Assembly (NCBI GenBank): GCA_963789565.1 | Contig: CAWBKX010000002.1 | Span: 2,728,001 to 2,792,000, forward strand | Source of the DNA: CALAGB01 sp963789565 | GTDB taxonomy: Bacteria > Chloroflexota > Chloroflexia > Thermomicrobiales > Thermomicrobiaceae | Length of the DNA stretch: 64,000 bases | Reading direction: 5' to 3' | Shown here: piece after piece, positions 26,840 to 35,646 of the stretch | Layout of the letters: the number at the start of each line of letters is the position of its first letter | Position numbering within the stretch: the stretch's first letter is position 1 | Made by a program: the position numbers and the translations under genes | Notes under the pieces: generated by a model | Told to the model about the DNA's origin: nothing | The model's database searches: none | The model's input: the letters and a program-made list of their open reading frames with translations, nothing else

Positions 26840-27718
26840 CTAGTCTGCCGCCACCGCGGCGTTCTTCGTCGCGGCCCAGCGGCGGACCATTTCCCGCAGC
26901 AATTCGGTGCCGGACTGCAGCGATGTGCCGCCGCCCTCCCCGACTGGGTAGACAGAGACGAGCCCGACGGCTTCGACTTTCCCGGTATCCAGAACGGTCT
27001 GCACGGCGGCAACGGTTGTTGCCATGTCGGGACCGTTCGGCTCTTTGGTGCCGTGCGACGGCGTCAGTGACTCGTCCAAAATGTCCAGGTCGATGTGCAG
27101 GTAGATCAGGTCGGTTTTGTCTGCCAGCGCCTGGACGGCCTCCTTGAGCTTCGGCCCGGATACCGGGACCACTTCGACGGCAGTGGCGTCGACCAGTTGT
27201 TTTTCGGCCGGGTCGAGATTGCGGACGTCGACCATAATGATGCGGTCCGTTGGGAGGGCGACCTCCTGATGCGCGCCGATGCGCCAGTTGGGATAGCACA
27301 GTCCGGCAATCACAGCCACGGGCATCCCACCCAGCATGCCACTCAAGGTTGTTTTGGGCGTGTTGAAATCGCCATGAGCGTCAAACCAAACCAACCCGAT
27401 GCGGGCGCTCGAACCTTTTGCCTGCTGCAGGCCTCCGATGACGCCCGGCAGCGCGCCGCAGTTCCCTCCGGCCACGACCACATGCTCGCCGGCGGCAAAA
27501 CCGGCCGCGACTTCGTCAGCGATGCGGCCGCACATCAAGCCCAACGTGTCGACCGGGTCGTCCAGAAATTCGTTGTCCTCAACCCACGGACGCGCGTAGC
27601 TGACCGCCCCCTCGGCGACGTCGTAGACGCCACTCTGGCGGAACGAATCAAGCTCGCGCGGAATCTGTCCGTGGGTAGGACGGTTTGTCGAACGAAGCTC
27701 GACGACGTGAAGATCCAT
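26840..27718 (-). CDS. Arginase/agmatinase family protein with Cys in place of the first metal His
   Basis: A 292-residue ureohydrolase-fold protein. The Mn-binding motifs are VWFDAHGDFNTP (Asp113, His115, Asp117) and HIDLDILDES (Asp210, Asp212). The first motif, normally GGDHS, reads AGGNCGAL with Cys87 where the His ligand is expected. The family splits guanidino compounds (arginine, agmatine, formiminoglutamate) into urea or formamide and an amine. The Cys change may alter metal use or substrate. It lies 57 bp downstream of the peroxiredoxin gene on the same strand and may share its transcript. Confidence 0.8.
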   Translation of the reverse strand: MDLHVVELRSTNRPTHGQIPRELDSFRQSGVYDVAEGAVSYARPWVEDNEFLDDPVDTLGLMCGRIADEVAAGFAAGEHVVVAGGNCGALPGVIGGLQQAKGSSARIGLVWFDAHGDFNTPKTTLSGMLGGMPVAVIAGLCYPNWRIGAHQEVALPTDRIIMVDVRNLDPAEKQLVDATAVEVVPVSGPKLKEAVQALADKTDLIYLHIDLDILDESLTPSHGTKEPNGPDMATTVAAVQTVLDTGKVEAVGLVSVYPVGEGGGTSLQSGTELLREMVRRWAATKNAAVAAD

Positions 27719-27775
27719 CTTTACCCTCCACCCAATCCGATGACATGACCGTCCTACAAACCAGCGAGCATTGCG

Positions 27776-28264
27776 TTACGAATCACCTTCGGCACGTTGA
27801 ATCTCGCGCAACGCCTCGAGCGCCTTGTCGACGTCTGGGATGACGCCACGTTCGGTGATGACTTCCTGATACGCAAGCTTGCCCGACTTATCAATGATGA
27901 AGAGTGCGCGACGAGAGATGTCGTGATACGCGCCGAACTGATCCATCTTGATGTCGTATGCGGTCATCATCCGACGGTCAAGATCACTCAGCACTGGATA
28001 CGTCAGTTCGAGCCGCTCGGCCCAGACGCGCTGTGAGTGATGTGAATCGACGGATATCCCGTAGACTTCAGCGCCCAATCGATGAAACTCATCGATGTTG
28101 TCCTGCAGTTTGGACAACTGGTTGCCTCAGCCACCGGTAAATGCGAAGAAATAGGAGGATATGACGACCGTGTGCTCCTTGATTGCCTCGCTGAGAGTGA
28201 ACGTGTCACCCCATGAGCTCGGTACGGAGAACTCCGGCGCCATCTCGCCGATCGTCAATGGCAT
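27776..28264 (-). CDS. Peroxiredoxin with in-frame UGA at the catalytic site (predicted selenoprotein)
   Basis: Read through one TGA codon (28127-28129) the frame from ATG 28264 to TAA 27776 gives a 162-residue AhpC/TSA-fold peroxiredoxin of the AhpE/BCP type. The N-terminus MPLTIGEMAPEF, the central SYFFAFTGG-U-GNQL and the later YPVLSDLD and DISRRALFIID fit the family end to end. Residue 46, the TGA, is exactly at the peroxidatic Cys of the T-x-x-C motif (Thr43). The part after the TGA shows full conservation, which argues against a dead gene. AAAGGG lies six bases before the ATG. Two hairpins follow the TGA. If Sec is inserted, the enzyme reduces peroxides with a selenol. Gene callers would split it into 85- and 113-residue fragments. 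Confidence 0.85.
28078..28118 (-). promoter_or_regulatory. Candidate bacterial SECIS region directly after the UGA codon
   Basis: In the mRNA, bases +9 to +30 after the UGA form GUUGUCC-(8-base loop)-GGACAAC, and bases +31 to +49 form AUCGAUGA-GUU-UCAUCGAU with a loop that begins with G. The first has suitable distance but its loop starts AA; the second has a loop starting with G but lies at +39, just beyond the usual spacing. Either or both may serve SelB binding. Confidence 0.5.
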
Positions 28265-28514
28265 ACAGAACCCTTTCTGTGCGTTACCATCCGTAGCTTG
28301 CATCACCTGATGACGGCTCGATGGTCGTAATGAGATGGAGCGGTTGCCCACTGGCACTATACAGTGACCGGCGAAATCTCGCACGAGCGGTGTGAGTTGT
28401 GGATGAAACGTGGAATCGTGGGCCGCACGTCCGGTGCGGCAGTTGTTGATGTAGCATAGTGCAGAGCCTGGCGATTGGGTTACCGGGTTTCTCGAACTGG
28501 CGGGAGGAGAGGGC

Positions 28515-29717
28515 GTGCAACTTTACAATACCCTGACTGAAAAGAAAGAAGAGTTTAAACCGCTCGACGGCAACACCGTGCGCATGTACGTGTGCGGAAT
28601 CACGCCGTACGACACGACCCACATGGGTCACGCCATGACCTACCTCACTTTTGATGTGGTCAATCGCTATTGCCAATACCTCGGCTGGCGCGTCAAGTAT
28701 GTTCAGAACGTGACCGATATCGATGACGACATTCTGAAGAGGGCCAACCAAGTCGGAGATCGATGGGATCTCCTCGGCGACCGTTTCATTCGCCAGTTTC
28801 AGGAAGACCTCAATGCGCTCAACGCGCTTCCTCCGGCCGTCTACAGCCGCGCCACCGAAGAGGTCCCGATGATCATCGAGATCGTCTCTGCGCTCATTGA
28901 AGACGGAGCGGCGTACGAGCGCGAGGGCAACGTCTATTTCCGCGTGTCGGCCGACCCAGATTACGGCAAGCTCAGCCGCCTCACCCACGACCAGATGCGG
29001 GTGATCTCAGCCGATCGCGGCGCCGACCCGAACGATCCGCTCAAAGAAGATCCGCTCGACTTCATCCTGTGGCAGGCCAGCAAGCCGGGCGAGCCGACCT
29101 GGGAGAGCCCATGGGGCTTGGGCCGACCGGGATGGCATATCGAGTGTAGCGCCATGTCGATGCGTTACCTCGGTTCGCAGATCGATATCCATGGCGGTGG
29201 CGGTGATCTGATTTACCCGCACCACGAGAGCGAGATCGCGCAGTCGGAGGGCTTCACTCATAAAGAGCCCTTCTCTCGCGTGTGGATGCACGTCGCCATG
29301 GTGCGCTACCAGGGCGAGAAGATGAGCAAGTCGCTGGGCAACCTCGTGCTGGCGCGTACTGTGCTCCGCTACCATAGCCCTGACGCGTTAAGACTCTATC
29401 TGCATAGCCATCACTATCGTGATTCGTTTGAATATGAGAACAGTGGCCCGGCAGAATTCGAGCCGATGGTCGATCTCTTGCGTAACGCTATGCTGATCCG
29501 CGGGTCGGATGAAGTTCCACCGCTCGACCTCGAGCCGCTCAAAGAGGAATTCATGGCCGCCATCGCCGACGATCTTGATACGCCCAAGGCGATCGGGATC
29601 TTGAATGAGATGGCCAAGAAGCTGATCGGCGCCGCCGAGGCTGGGCACGTCATCGAGGACGCGCGCCACACCTTGCGCACAGCCGCCTCGATCCTCGGAT
29701 TGCGAGTAACGCGCTAA
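28515..29717 (+). CDS. Class I CysRS/MshC-like cysteine ligase
   Basis: A 400-residue class I synthetase-fold enzyme that activates cysteine with ATP. Cys27 in MYVCGITPYD, a Cys in WHIECSAMSMRYLG and a His in PHHESE are the zinc ligands that select cysteine; HMGH (residues 36-39) and KMSKS (269-273) are the ATP motifs. The protein is shorter than normal CysRS (about 460) and reads GITPYDTTHMGHA, as mycothiol ligase MshC does, instead of GPTVYDYAHIGNA. It may therefore join Cys to a sugar amine or another acceptor rather than tRNA; a short CysRS remains possible. Start is the GTG at 28515 after GGGAGGAG. Confidence 0.75.
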   Translation: MQLYNTLTEKKEEFKPLDGNTVRMYVCGITPYDTTHMGHAMTYLTFDVVNRYCQYLGWRVKYVQNVTDIDDDILKRANQVGDRWDLLGDRFIRQFQEDLNALNALPPAVYSRATEEVPMIIEIVSALIEDGAAYEREGNVYFRVSADPDYGKLSRLTHDQMRVISADRGADPNDPLKEDPLDFILWQASKPGEPTWESPWGLGRPGWHIECSAMSMRYLGSQIDIHGGGGDLIYPHHESEIAQSEGFTHKEPFSRVWMHVAMVRYQGEKMSKSLGNLVLARTVLRYHSPDALRLYLHSHHYRDSFEYENSGPAEFEPMVDLLRNAMLIRGSDEVPPLDLEPLKEEFMAAIADDLDTPKAIGILNEMAKKLIGAAEAGHVIEDARHTLRTAASILGLRVTR

Positions 29718-29795
29718 GCGGATGTAGTCGTCTCGTCGCGTCGCCAGTGAAGACGCCGCGGCGAGATTCGCCGTCACCAATGGAAACGGAATCGT

Positions 29796-31553
29796 ATGAA
29801 GAGAGAGACGGCACCACGAGCTAGCCGGTGGTTGCTGTCGGTGGTGATACTGGCAATGATTCCGCGGCTGGCATCGGCGACTACGGCTATGCCAGCCGAC
29901 GTCGCGACGTACGAAGCGACCGCCGCCCCGCACTACTTCACGGAGACCGGCTTCTGGGTCTCCGATCCGTTTCTCTCCTTTTGGCAGGATCATGGCGGGC
30001 TCGGTACCTTCGGATATCCGATCAGCCGCGTCTTCTATCAGGATGGCTTCTTCAAACAGTACTTCCAACGTGCCGTCTTCGAGCGACACGACGAGAACGC
30101 GGGGACGCCCTACATCGTCTTGCTGACGCGCCTCGGATCGCTCACGACGGTCGATCGACGCTCGGAGGCCCCGTTTCAGCCGGTGGCTTCGGCACCTGAC
30201 TCCGGTTGCTTCTATTACACCGAGACGCGGCACTCCCTGTGCGGAACATTTCTGAACTTCTGGAAGGCACATGGGGGCCTGGCCAGTTTTGGGTATCCGA
30301 TTAGTGAGCCGTTCGACGAGGTGAGCCAGACTGATGGTAAGTCGCACCTGGTCCAGTATTTCGAACGGACTCGCTTCGAGCTTCACCCCGAGAACGCGGC
30401 TCCTTACAACGTCCTGCTGGGCCTGTTGGGGAGCGAAGCGCTTCACAACGAAGTTGTCCCGGACGAAGCGGTTGCGATCGAAGGTGCCAACGTTCCCGAG
30501 CCGCCGCCGATCGGACCGCGCCCGCTCTACACCGATCACGACGTCTCCTGCGGATTCAACGTCCTGTGGTGGGGAGATCTGAACAACACCGGATCCAACG
30601 ACTATTTTCTCGGCCTTGCCCAGCAGAGTGGATGCTCCTGGGTACGGATTCAGGCACAGTGGAGCGAACTCGAGCCAGTGCATGGGACGTATACCTTCAA
30701 CGCGCTGAGCAGGATGATCGATGAGGCTCACGCACACAATCTGAAGATCCTGATCACGGTCAACAGCGTACCGACCTGGGCCTACACTCCCTTCTCCGGA
30801 CAGCCTGCTGATCCGGCACTCTTCGCCAATTTCATCGACCATCTGACGGCTCGGTTTCGCCGTGAGGTTGATGCGTGGCAACTGTGGAACGAGCCGAATC
30901 TGTCGTATGAGGCAGGCGGTTACATTGATGCGCACGGCTACTTCGACATGCTGCAGGCGGCCTCGCCGGTGGTGCGTGCCAACGACCCGGGATCACTCAT
31001 CGTGATGGCTGGTCTGGCTCCCAACAGTTTGCATGATCGCAAGTGGGCCTATTCGGACATCGATTATCTGCAGGATCTTCTCTCGATCGACAACGGGGCA
31101 GTGAAGAACGACATCGACGTGGTCGGTGCCCACAGCTACGGGGCGGGCAACAGTCCGGACAACTTCTGGCCCAGCAATCTGGCTGATCACACTGGCTGGA
31201 CCAACGCGCCGGAGTTCTATTTCCGGCACATCGAGCAGGTTCATACGATTCTGGTTGAGGGTGGACTGGGTAATCTACCGATTTGGTTGACCGAGTTCGG
31301 CTGGACGACGAAAAATGACTGGCCGGACTATGGCTATGGCGATTGGGTCAGTGCGCAGCAGCAGGCGCAGTACATCACGCGCGCATATGAGATCGCGCGC
31401 ACCGAATGGCCCTGGATGCAGAACATGTTCGTCTTCAGCCTGAATTCAGCCATCTTCCAGGGGAGTGGTGGACCCTATTACGGATTCTCGCTGACTGACG
31501 AGTTCGGCAAGCCCCGACCCGCCTACGACGCCATCAAGGCCATGCCGAAGTAG
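29796..31553 (+). CDS. Secreted GH39/GH5-like glycoside hydrolase with N-terminal repeat module
   Basis: A 585-residue secreted protein. After a signal peptide (residues 10-28) come two related modules of about 90 residues, each with FWxxHGGLxxFGYPIS, then YFxRxxFExHxEN and LLxxLG; their function is unknown but the pattern recurs in Chloroflexota secreted proteins. From about residue 245 a TIM-barrel domain of clan GH-A follows, with acid/base Glu366 in LWNEPN and nucleophile Glu500 in IWLTEFGW. It probably cuts a beta-linked polysaccharide outside the cell. It is not in an operon with sugar uptake genes. Confidence 0.75.
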   Translation: MKRETAPRASRWLLSVVILAMIPRLASATTAMPADVATYEATAAPHYFTETGFWVSDPFLSFWQDHGGLGTFGYPISRVFYQDGFFKQYFQRAVFERHDENAGTPYIVLLTRLGSLTTVDRRSEAPFQPVASAPDSGCFYYTETRHSLCGTFLNFWKAHGGLASFGYPISEPFDEVSQTDGKSHLVQYFERTRFELHPENAAPYNVLLGLLGSEALHNEVVPDEAVAIEGANVPEPPPIGPRPLYTDHDVSCGFNVLWWGDLNNTGSNDYFLGLAQQSGCSWVRIQAQWSELEPVHGTYTFNALSRMIDEAHAHNLKILITVNSVPTWAYTPFSGQPADPALFANFIDHLTARFRREVDAWQLWNEPNLSYEAGGYIDAHGYFDMLQAASPVVRANDPGSLIVMAGLAPNSLHDRKWAYSDIDYLQDLLSIDNGAVKNDIDVVGAHSYGAGNSPDNFWPSNLADHTGWTNAPEFYFRHIEQVHTILVEGGLGNLPIWLTEFGWTTKNDWPDYGYGDWVSAQQQAQYITRAYEIARTEWPWMQNMFVFSLNSAIFQGSGGPYYGFSLTDEFGKPRPAYDAIKAMPK

Positions 31554-31573
31554 AGTGTGGCGCACACTGAGGC

Positions 31574-31650
31574 GACGTGTCAGTGGCCCTCACCCCCGGC
31601 CGGTCCATCCCACTGTCCCCCTTTCAGTGAGAAGGGAGTCAGTGGGGAGC
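31574..31650. repeat. Degenerate intergenic repeat related to the one at 12.75-12.9 kb
   Basis: The text CCCTCACCCCCGGCCGGTCC, then a run like CCACTGTCCCCCTTTCAGTGAG, resembles 12749-12800 in order and spacing. Both lie between converging genes. A weak CCACTG/CAGTGG pairing is present. Confidence 0.4.
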
Positions 31651-31665
31651 TAGGGCCGCCTCGCA

Positions 31666-32544
31666 CTACTCCTTGAAGTCGGCCAGCCCGAGTTCCTCGA
31701 CCAGCTGCTGGAGCAAAGCGATGTGCTCATGCGGCGACTTCAGCCCCACGCTCATCGTGTTGATCGACAGATGCGTGGCGCCAAGCTCGTTCCAGCGCTC
31801 AATATCCTGTCGCCACTCAGAGCGTGGCGTCATGCCGAGACTCAGTCGTGCTTCCATGCCCAGCGCGTCCGGGTCGCGCCCCGCATCGCGAGTATATTGA
31901 CGCACCGTCTCGACTTTGGCCTCACCCTCGGCGTTGGGGCGGAATTGCGGCATCCAACCGTCACCCATCTTGCCGATTCGTTTGAAGGCGGGATCAGTCG
32001 ATCCACCGATCCAGACCGGAATGGGCTGCTGAATCGGCATCGGCATGAGGCCCGCGCCCGGAATGCTGTGCCATTTTCCTTTGAACGTCACCGACTTCTG
32101 CGTCCAGAGCATGCGCATCACGTCGATCTGCTCTTCTTCACGGCGCCCACGGTTGCGAAATGTCTCGTTGAGGGATTCATATTCAACTTCGTTCCATCCG
32201 ACGCCAACACCCAATCGGAACTTTCCGCCGGTAAGGAGGTCGACTTGCGCCGCCTGTTTGGCGACCAGCACTGTCTGTCGCTGCGGCAAGATGATCACGC
32301 CGGTGACCAGTTCGAGATTCGTAATTGCGGCCAGGTAGCCAAAGAGGACGAACGGTTCGTGGAACTGAGTGTCGAGCGTATATGGGCCACGCCAATTCGG
32401 TCGGTTCGAGACGTCAGCGCCGATGACGTGGTCGTAGGCCAGAATGTGGGTGTAGCCCAATCCTTCGGCGGTCTGAGCGTATTCACGGACCACAGCCGGA
32501 TCAGGGCCGATCTCGACCTGTGGAAAAACAACGCCAATCTTCAT
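31666..32544 (-). CDS. LLM class F420-dependent oxidoreductase
   Basis: A 292-residue luciferase-like protein, sub-type Rv2161c/Rv3463-like: MKIGVVFPQVEIG start, YTHILAYDHVIGAD, LVTGVIILPQRQTVLVAKQ and FRLGVGVGWNEVEY, which is typical for F420-dependent members. The C-terminal part (WNELGATHLSINTM) completes the barrel. Start is the ATG at 32544 with GGGAGGA eight bases before it. It is not closely related to the other LLM protein at 11682 and has no operon partner. Confidence 0.87.
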   Translation of the reverse strand: MKIGVVFPQVEIGPDPAVVREYAQTAEGLGYTHILAYDHVIGADVSNRPNWRGPYTLDTQFHEPFVLFGYLAAITNLELVTGVIILPQRQTVLVAKQAAQVDLLTGGKFRLGVGVGWNEVEYESLNETFRNRGRREEEQIDVMRMLWTQKSVTFKGKWHSIPGAGLMPMPIQQPIPVWIGGSTDPAFKRIGKMGDGWMPQFRPNAEGEAKVETVRQYTRDAGRDPDALGMEARLSLGMTPRSEWRQDIERWNELGATHLSINTMSVGLKSPHEHIALLQQLVEELGLADFKE

Positions 32545-32811
32545 ACAGAGTCCTCCCATTCCGATCTCAAACGTTCAGGCGAATGAGTGTTTCGAAGTGC
32601 GTTGCTGGCAAAGTCCGCGCCAGCGTCCAACTGGTGCCGGTGCACTAACGTAGTGTAACGGTCCCATCGCGCGACTTGATTCCCTGTCATCTCACGGCGG
32701 CTTGGTGCTTGCACGTCACCTCGACGCCACCGCTGAGATGAAGAGCGCTATTGTGGAGGTTCCGTATGCGACCGATGTCCCTGAAACGACCCAGCCCGTT
32801 GAAAAATGCCG

Positions 32812-34372
32812 CCATGGTGGTGACCGTTGTGCTGAGTCCGCGATCGCTTGTTCATCGGTCGGTACGGGCTACATCATGGTCGAAGGGCAGATTTCGAAGA
32901 CCGATGAACTCATGAGCGGCCCGTTTGGTCCCCAGTGCTTGCCCCAGCCCTGCTTGGCGAGGTAGCGCTTCAGGTTTTGCCCAGCTGCGATCAACACCCC
33001 CTCGATGTTCACGTTGTGCACCCCACGGAGGCGGAAGCGACTCAGCCCATGCCACTGTTTCGCCTCGGCGAAGAGCGGCTCGACCCAGACTCGGCGTTTC
33101 CGCATGGCCTTCTCGAAGGCTGGCGTCCCGTCATACCCGCGGACCCGTTCGAGGAGCTCCACATGAAACGAGCGGTAGATCTGCCGGCCACGTCGATTGG
33201 CCGTGCACTTTTTCCGGAGGGGGCAGACCGTGCAACTCTTGGTTGGCGCCCGATACAGCGTGCGCTGGTTGGCCGTGTCCACGTGGGCGAGGGTTAGCGT
33301 CTCGCCGTTTGGGCAGCGATAGACGTCCTGCTCGGCGTCGTAGGTGAAGACCGAGACCTTGAAATACGGAGTGGACTTCTCCCAGTTGGGAAGGGGTGTG
33401 ACCATCTGGATCCTCGCCTCGTCCATGGCGGTGAGATTCTCCACGGTGCCATAGGCGGTATCGGCGATGACTCGCTTCGGATGGAGCTTCCTTCGAAAGA
33501 GGGTGCGCCGGAACTGGTCGAGAAAGGGCTGGTTCTCCATGACGTCACCCGACAGGACCAGGCAGTTCAGAATGATGCGGGCTCGACCACCATCCACCAA
33601 GTAGTGGTCCTGATAGCCGAGGACCGTGCGACCAGTCGACAGCGTCATCGGCGTGGCGTCCGGATCGGTGCGGCTCACCTTGCGATGAGAAAGCCGCTCA
33701 TAGCCGGGGGAGAGCGGCCGATCCGCTGGAAGTCGGCATTCCTCGACGACATTCCAATGGTCGCTGGTTGGCGACTCAGTGTGGCTCCCGAACAACTCAA
33801 CGAGGTGGTCATCCACCACGTCCTTGAGACGGGGCACCAGCGAATCGACATCTGCGTTGCCCGGCACTTTCGAAGCATCCACGAGCACTTCACGACCCCA
33901 GATGAGGTCGGCCGCCATGCACAGATCGAGGATGTGCTCGAAAAACTGTCGAAAGACCGTCAGCCCAAGGCGTTGCCGGATACGGGTCATGCTCGAATGG
34001 TCGGGCAGGGCTTCATCCAGGTTGTAGCCCAGGTACCACCGGACGCTCAGACGATCCTCGGCCACCGCCATCAGCTGGCGCTCAGAGCGGATGCCCTCAA
34101 GAAACATCACGAGCTGAAGTTTGAAAAAGACCACCGGATCGACGGATGGTCGTCCCTTCGCGGCGTACTGATCCCGGACCAGGTCCCGGACGAATGAGAG
34201 ATCGAGCGTGCGCTCCAGATACCGGTAGAAGTTGTCGGTGCGCACCAGGTCGTCCAGCGTCATGACATCGATCGGTCTGAACTCCCGTGCTTTGACGCCC
34301 ATCATGACCGAACCCTCCCTCCGCGTGGAAGGGTCCATTGTAGTGCCACCCAGTCACCATGTGCTTCCTTCT
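32812..34372 (-). mobile_element. Insertion sequence, IS1182 type; ends approximate
   Basis: The transposase gene lies between CATGGTGGTGACC (from 32813) on the left and CACCATGTG (about 34357) on the right, which share an inverted CATGGTG core. I could not define the full terminal repeats or a target duplication, so the borders are estimates. A truncated integrase gene lies 220 bp to the right. Confidence 0.4.
32869..34305 (-). CDS. Transposase, IS1182 family
   Basis: A 478-residue DDE transposase. The N-terminal region has LVRTDNFYRYLERTLDL and the helix-turn-helix-like PDHSSMTRIRQRLG; catalytic residues are in LVDASKV, VIADTAYG and the Glu of WVEPLFAEAKQWHGL. A four-Cys patch CTVCPLRKKC is also standard for the family. 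The frame is intact. ATG 34305 has GGAGGGAGGG six bases upstream; a GTG or upstream codon at 34338 is less likely. It marks the left side of the accessory region with the Rhs locus. Confidence 0.9.
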   Translation of the reverse strand: MMGVKAREFRPIDVMTLDDLVRTDNFYRYLERTLDLSFVRDLVRDQYAAKGRPSVDPVVFFKLQLVMFLEGIRSERQLMAVAEDRLSVRWYLGYNLDEALPDHSSMTRIRQRLGLTVFRQFFEHILDLCMAADLIWGREVLVDASKVPGNADVDSLVPRLKDVVDDHLVELFGSHTESPTSDHWNVVEECRLPADRPLSPGYERLSHRKVSRTDPDATPMTLSTGRTVLGYQDHYLVDGGRARIILNCLVLSGDVMENQPFLDQFRRTLFRRKLHPKRVIADTAYGTVENLTAMDEARIQMVTPLPNWEKSTPYFKVSVFTYDAEQDVYRCPNGETLTLAHVDTANQRTLYRAPTKSCTVCPLRKKCTANRRGRQIYRSFHVELLERVRGYDGTPAFEKAMRKRRVWVEPLFAEAKQWHGLSRFRLRGVHNVNIEGVLIAAGQNLKRYLAKQGWGKHWGPNGPLMSSSVFEICPSTMM

Positions 34373-34596
34373 TAATAGGGGTGGCGTGTGGGCAGCGGAA
34401 TTCGCGGCGAGGCTGGCTGAGCCGGCGGGGCTATTTTGCTGCTTGACGCGCAATCGACTGTCCTGATAAGGTGAAGACAGAATCGCCATTCTGCCGACAG
34501 TTTGAAGGCAAGCCGAAAATCGGCCCCGCATGAGCATGCGGCTGCTGATCCGCGGATCGCCCGAAAAACTGTCCGCATAACGTTGTGATCGAGAGT

Positions 34597-34836
34597 ATGC
34601 GTACGAATATACCTCCGGACATCACTCAGTTTCTGGACGACCTCGGTCGGCGGGATCTGGCCGCCAAGACCGTGGCGGCCTATCGCATCGACCTGCTGGC
34701 CTTCGCCCGCTGGTTCCCGGACAGTGCCGGCGAGCCCTTCAGCGCCCGGGCCGTGACGCCGACCGATCTGCGGGACTATAAGAGCTACTTGAGCACTGTC
34801 GGCTGCATCCGGCGGGACGGCGCGTTGCAGGGGTAG
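34597..34836 (+). pseudogene. Truncated tyrosine recombinase, N-terminal domain only
   Basis: 79 residues with the SAM-like core-binding domain of XerC/D-type integrases: FLDDLGRRDLAAKTVAAYR, LLAFARWFPD and DLRDYKSYL. The frame ends after SYLSTV with an unrelated tail, where a full enzyme would continue with ATVNRRLAAL and the catalytic domain. No catalytic R-H-R-Y residues remain. It is therefore a remnant, possibly of a mobile element that brought the accessory region. A GTG at 34585 is an alternative start. Confidence 0.7.
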
Positions 34837-34920
34837 GGTGGCCAGCGTGGTTGGCGTCACCGAGAAGCGTCGCGTTGCTCCTGCTCGCCAACCTGTATCG
34901 GCAAGCACCACCGGACAGGC

Positions 34921-35646
34921 CTAATCGCCGGGACCGGCGACAAGCCGTTCGCGGTCGAAGAGCGTCGCCATGATCCACCAGCCGAGTCCGTCAACCAAGA
35001 GCAGCACCGCCGTCAGGCCGATGGCCAGACTGAGCGTCACGTGGAGTACGTCGAACGCGATAAGCGAGGTCACCGCGACGGAGGGGAGACTTGCCAGAAT
35101 GCTCAGCTGCTGGGCCACGCGGATATCACTCGATCGTATGGACATCGCGATCCCAAGCCAAATCGAGCCAACGGCGAGGAGTGGCGTCAGGAGTACCTGG
35201 GCGACGATATCGGAGCCCTGAAGCAACCCCGCCGCGACGTCCGGGCGGGCCAAGATCGCGACCAAGCAAAGGAAGACGCCGTAGACCACGTAGGCAACGA
35301 CCACCGAGGGAGCAAGCGCGGCCAGAGCTTTACCGAGCAGCAACTCCTCGCGCCGGATTGGCGTGGTGAGAATGGGCTCCAGTGTGCCTTGCTGCCGCTC
35401 ACCGACCACGGCGTAGGCCGCAATGGCGCCGGGTACGAGTGCCGGAATGGCGAGCATGTAAAGCAACAGATGCTCGTGACTGAGGGTAACCGCGGTCGAT
35501 GCCGGCAGCGTGAGCACCAGCACCAGCGGCTGGATGAGAAAGATCAACGGCAAAATCGCCATCACCACGACGAGCGCGGTGTTATGCCGGTATTCACGGA
35601 GTTCCTTCAGGAAGATGGCCCGGACGCGCCGGGTGCTGCCGCTCAT
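34921..35646 (-). CDS. ABC-2 type exporter permease (NatB-like)
   Basis: A 241-residue membrane protein with six helices. It begins RVRAIFLKELREYRHNTAL, as ABC-2 permeases do, and has the cytoplasmic loop GERQQGTLEPILTTPIRREELLLGKALAAL typical of NatB/CcmB-like subunits. Start ATG 35646 overlaps the stop of the ATPase gene by four bases, so the two are coupled. The pair may export a drug, peptide or ion; the cargo is unknown. The long frame to 35826 is only the antisense-like extension within the ATPase gene. Confidence 0.85.
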   Translation of the reverse strand: MSGSTRRVRAIFLKELREYRHNTALVVVMAILPLIFLIQPLVLVLTLPASTAVTLSHEHLLLYMLAIPALVPGAIAAYAVVGERQQGTLEPILTTPIRREELLLGKALAALAPSVVVAYVVYGVFLCLVAILARPDVAAGLLQGSDIVAQVLLTPLLAVGSIWLGIAMSIRSSDIRVAQQLSILASLPSVAVTSLIAFDVLHVTLSLAIGLTAVLLLVDGLGWWIMATLFDRERLVAGPGD

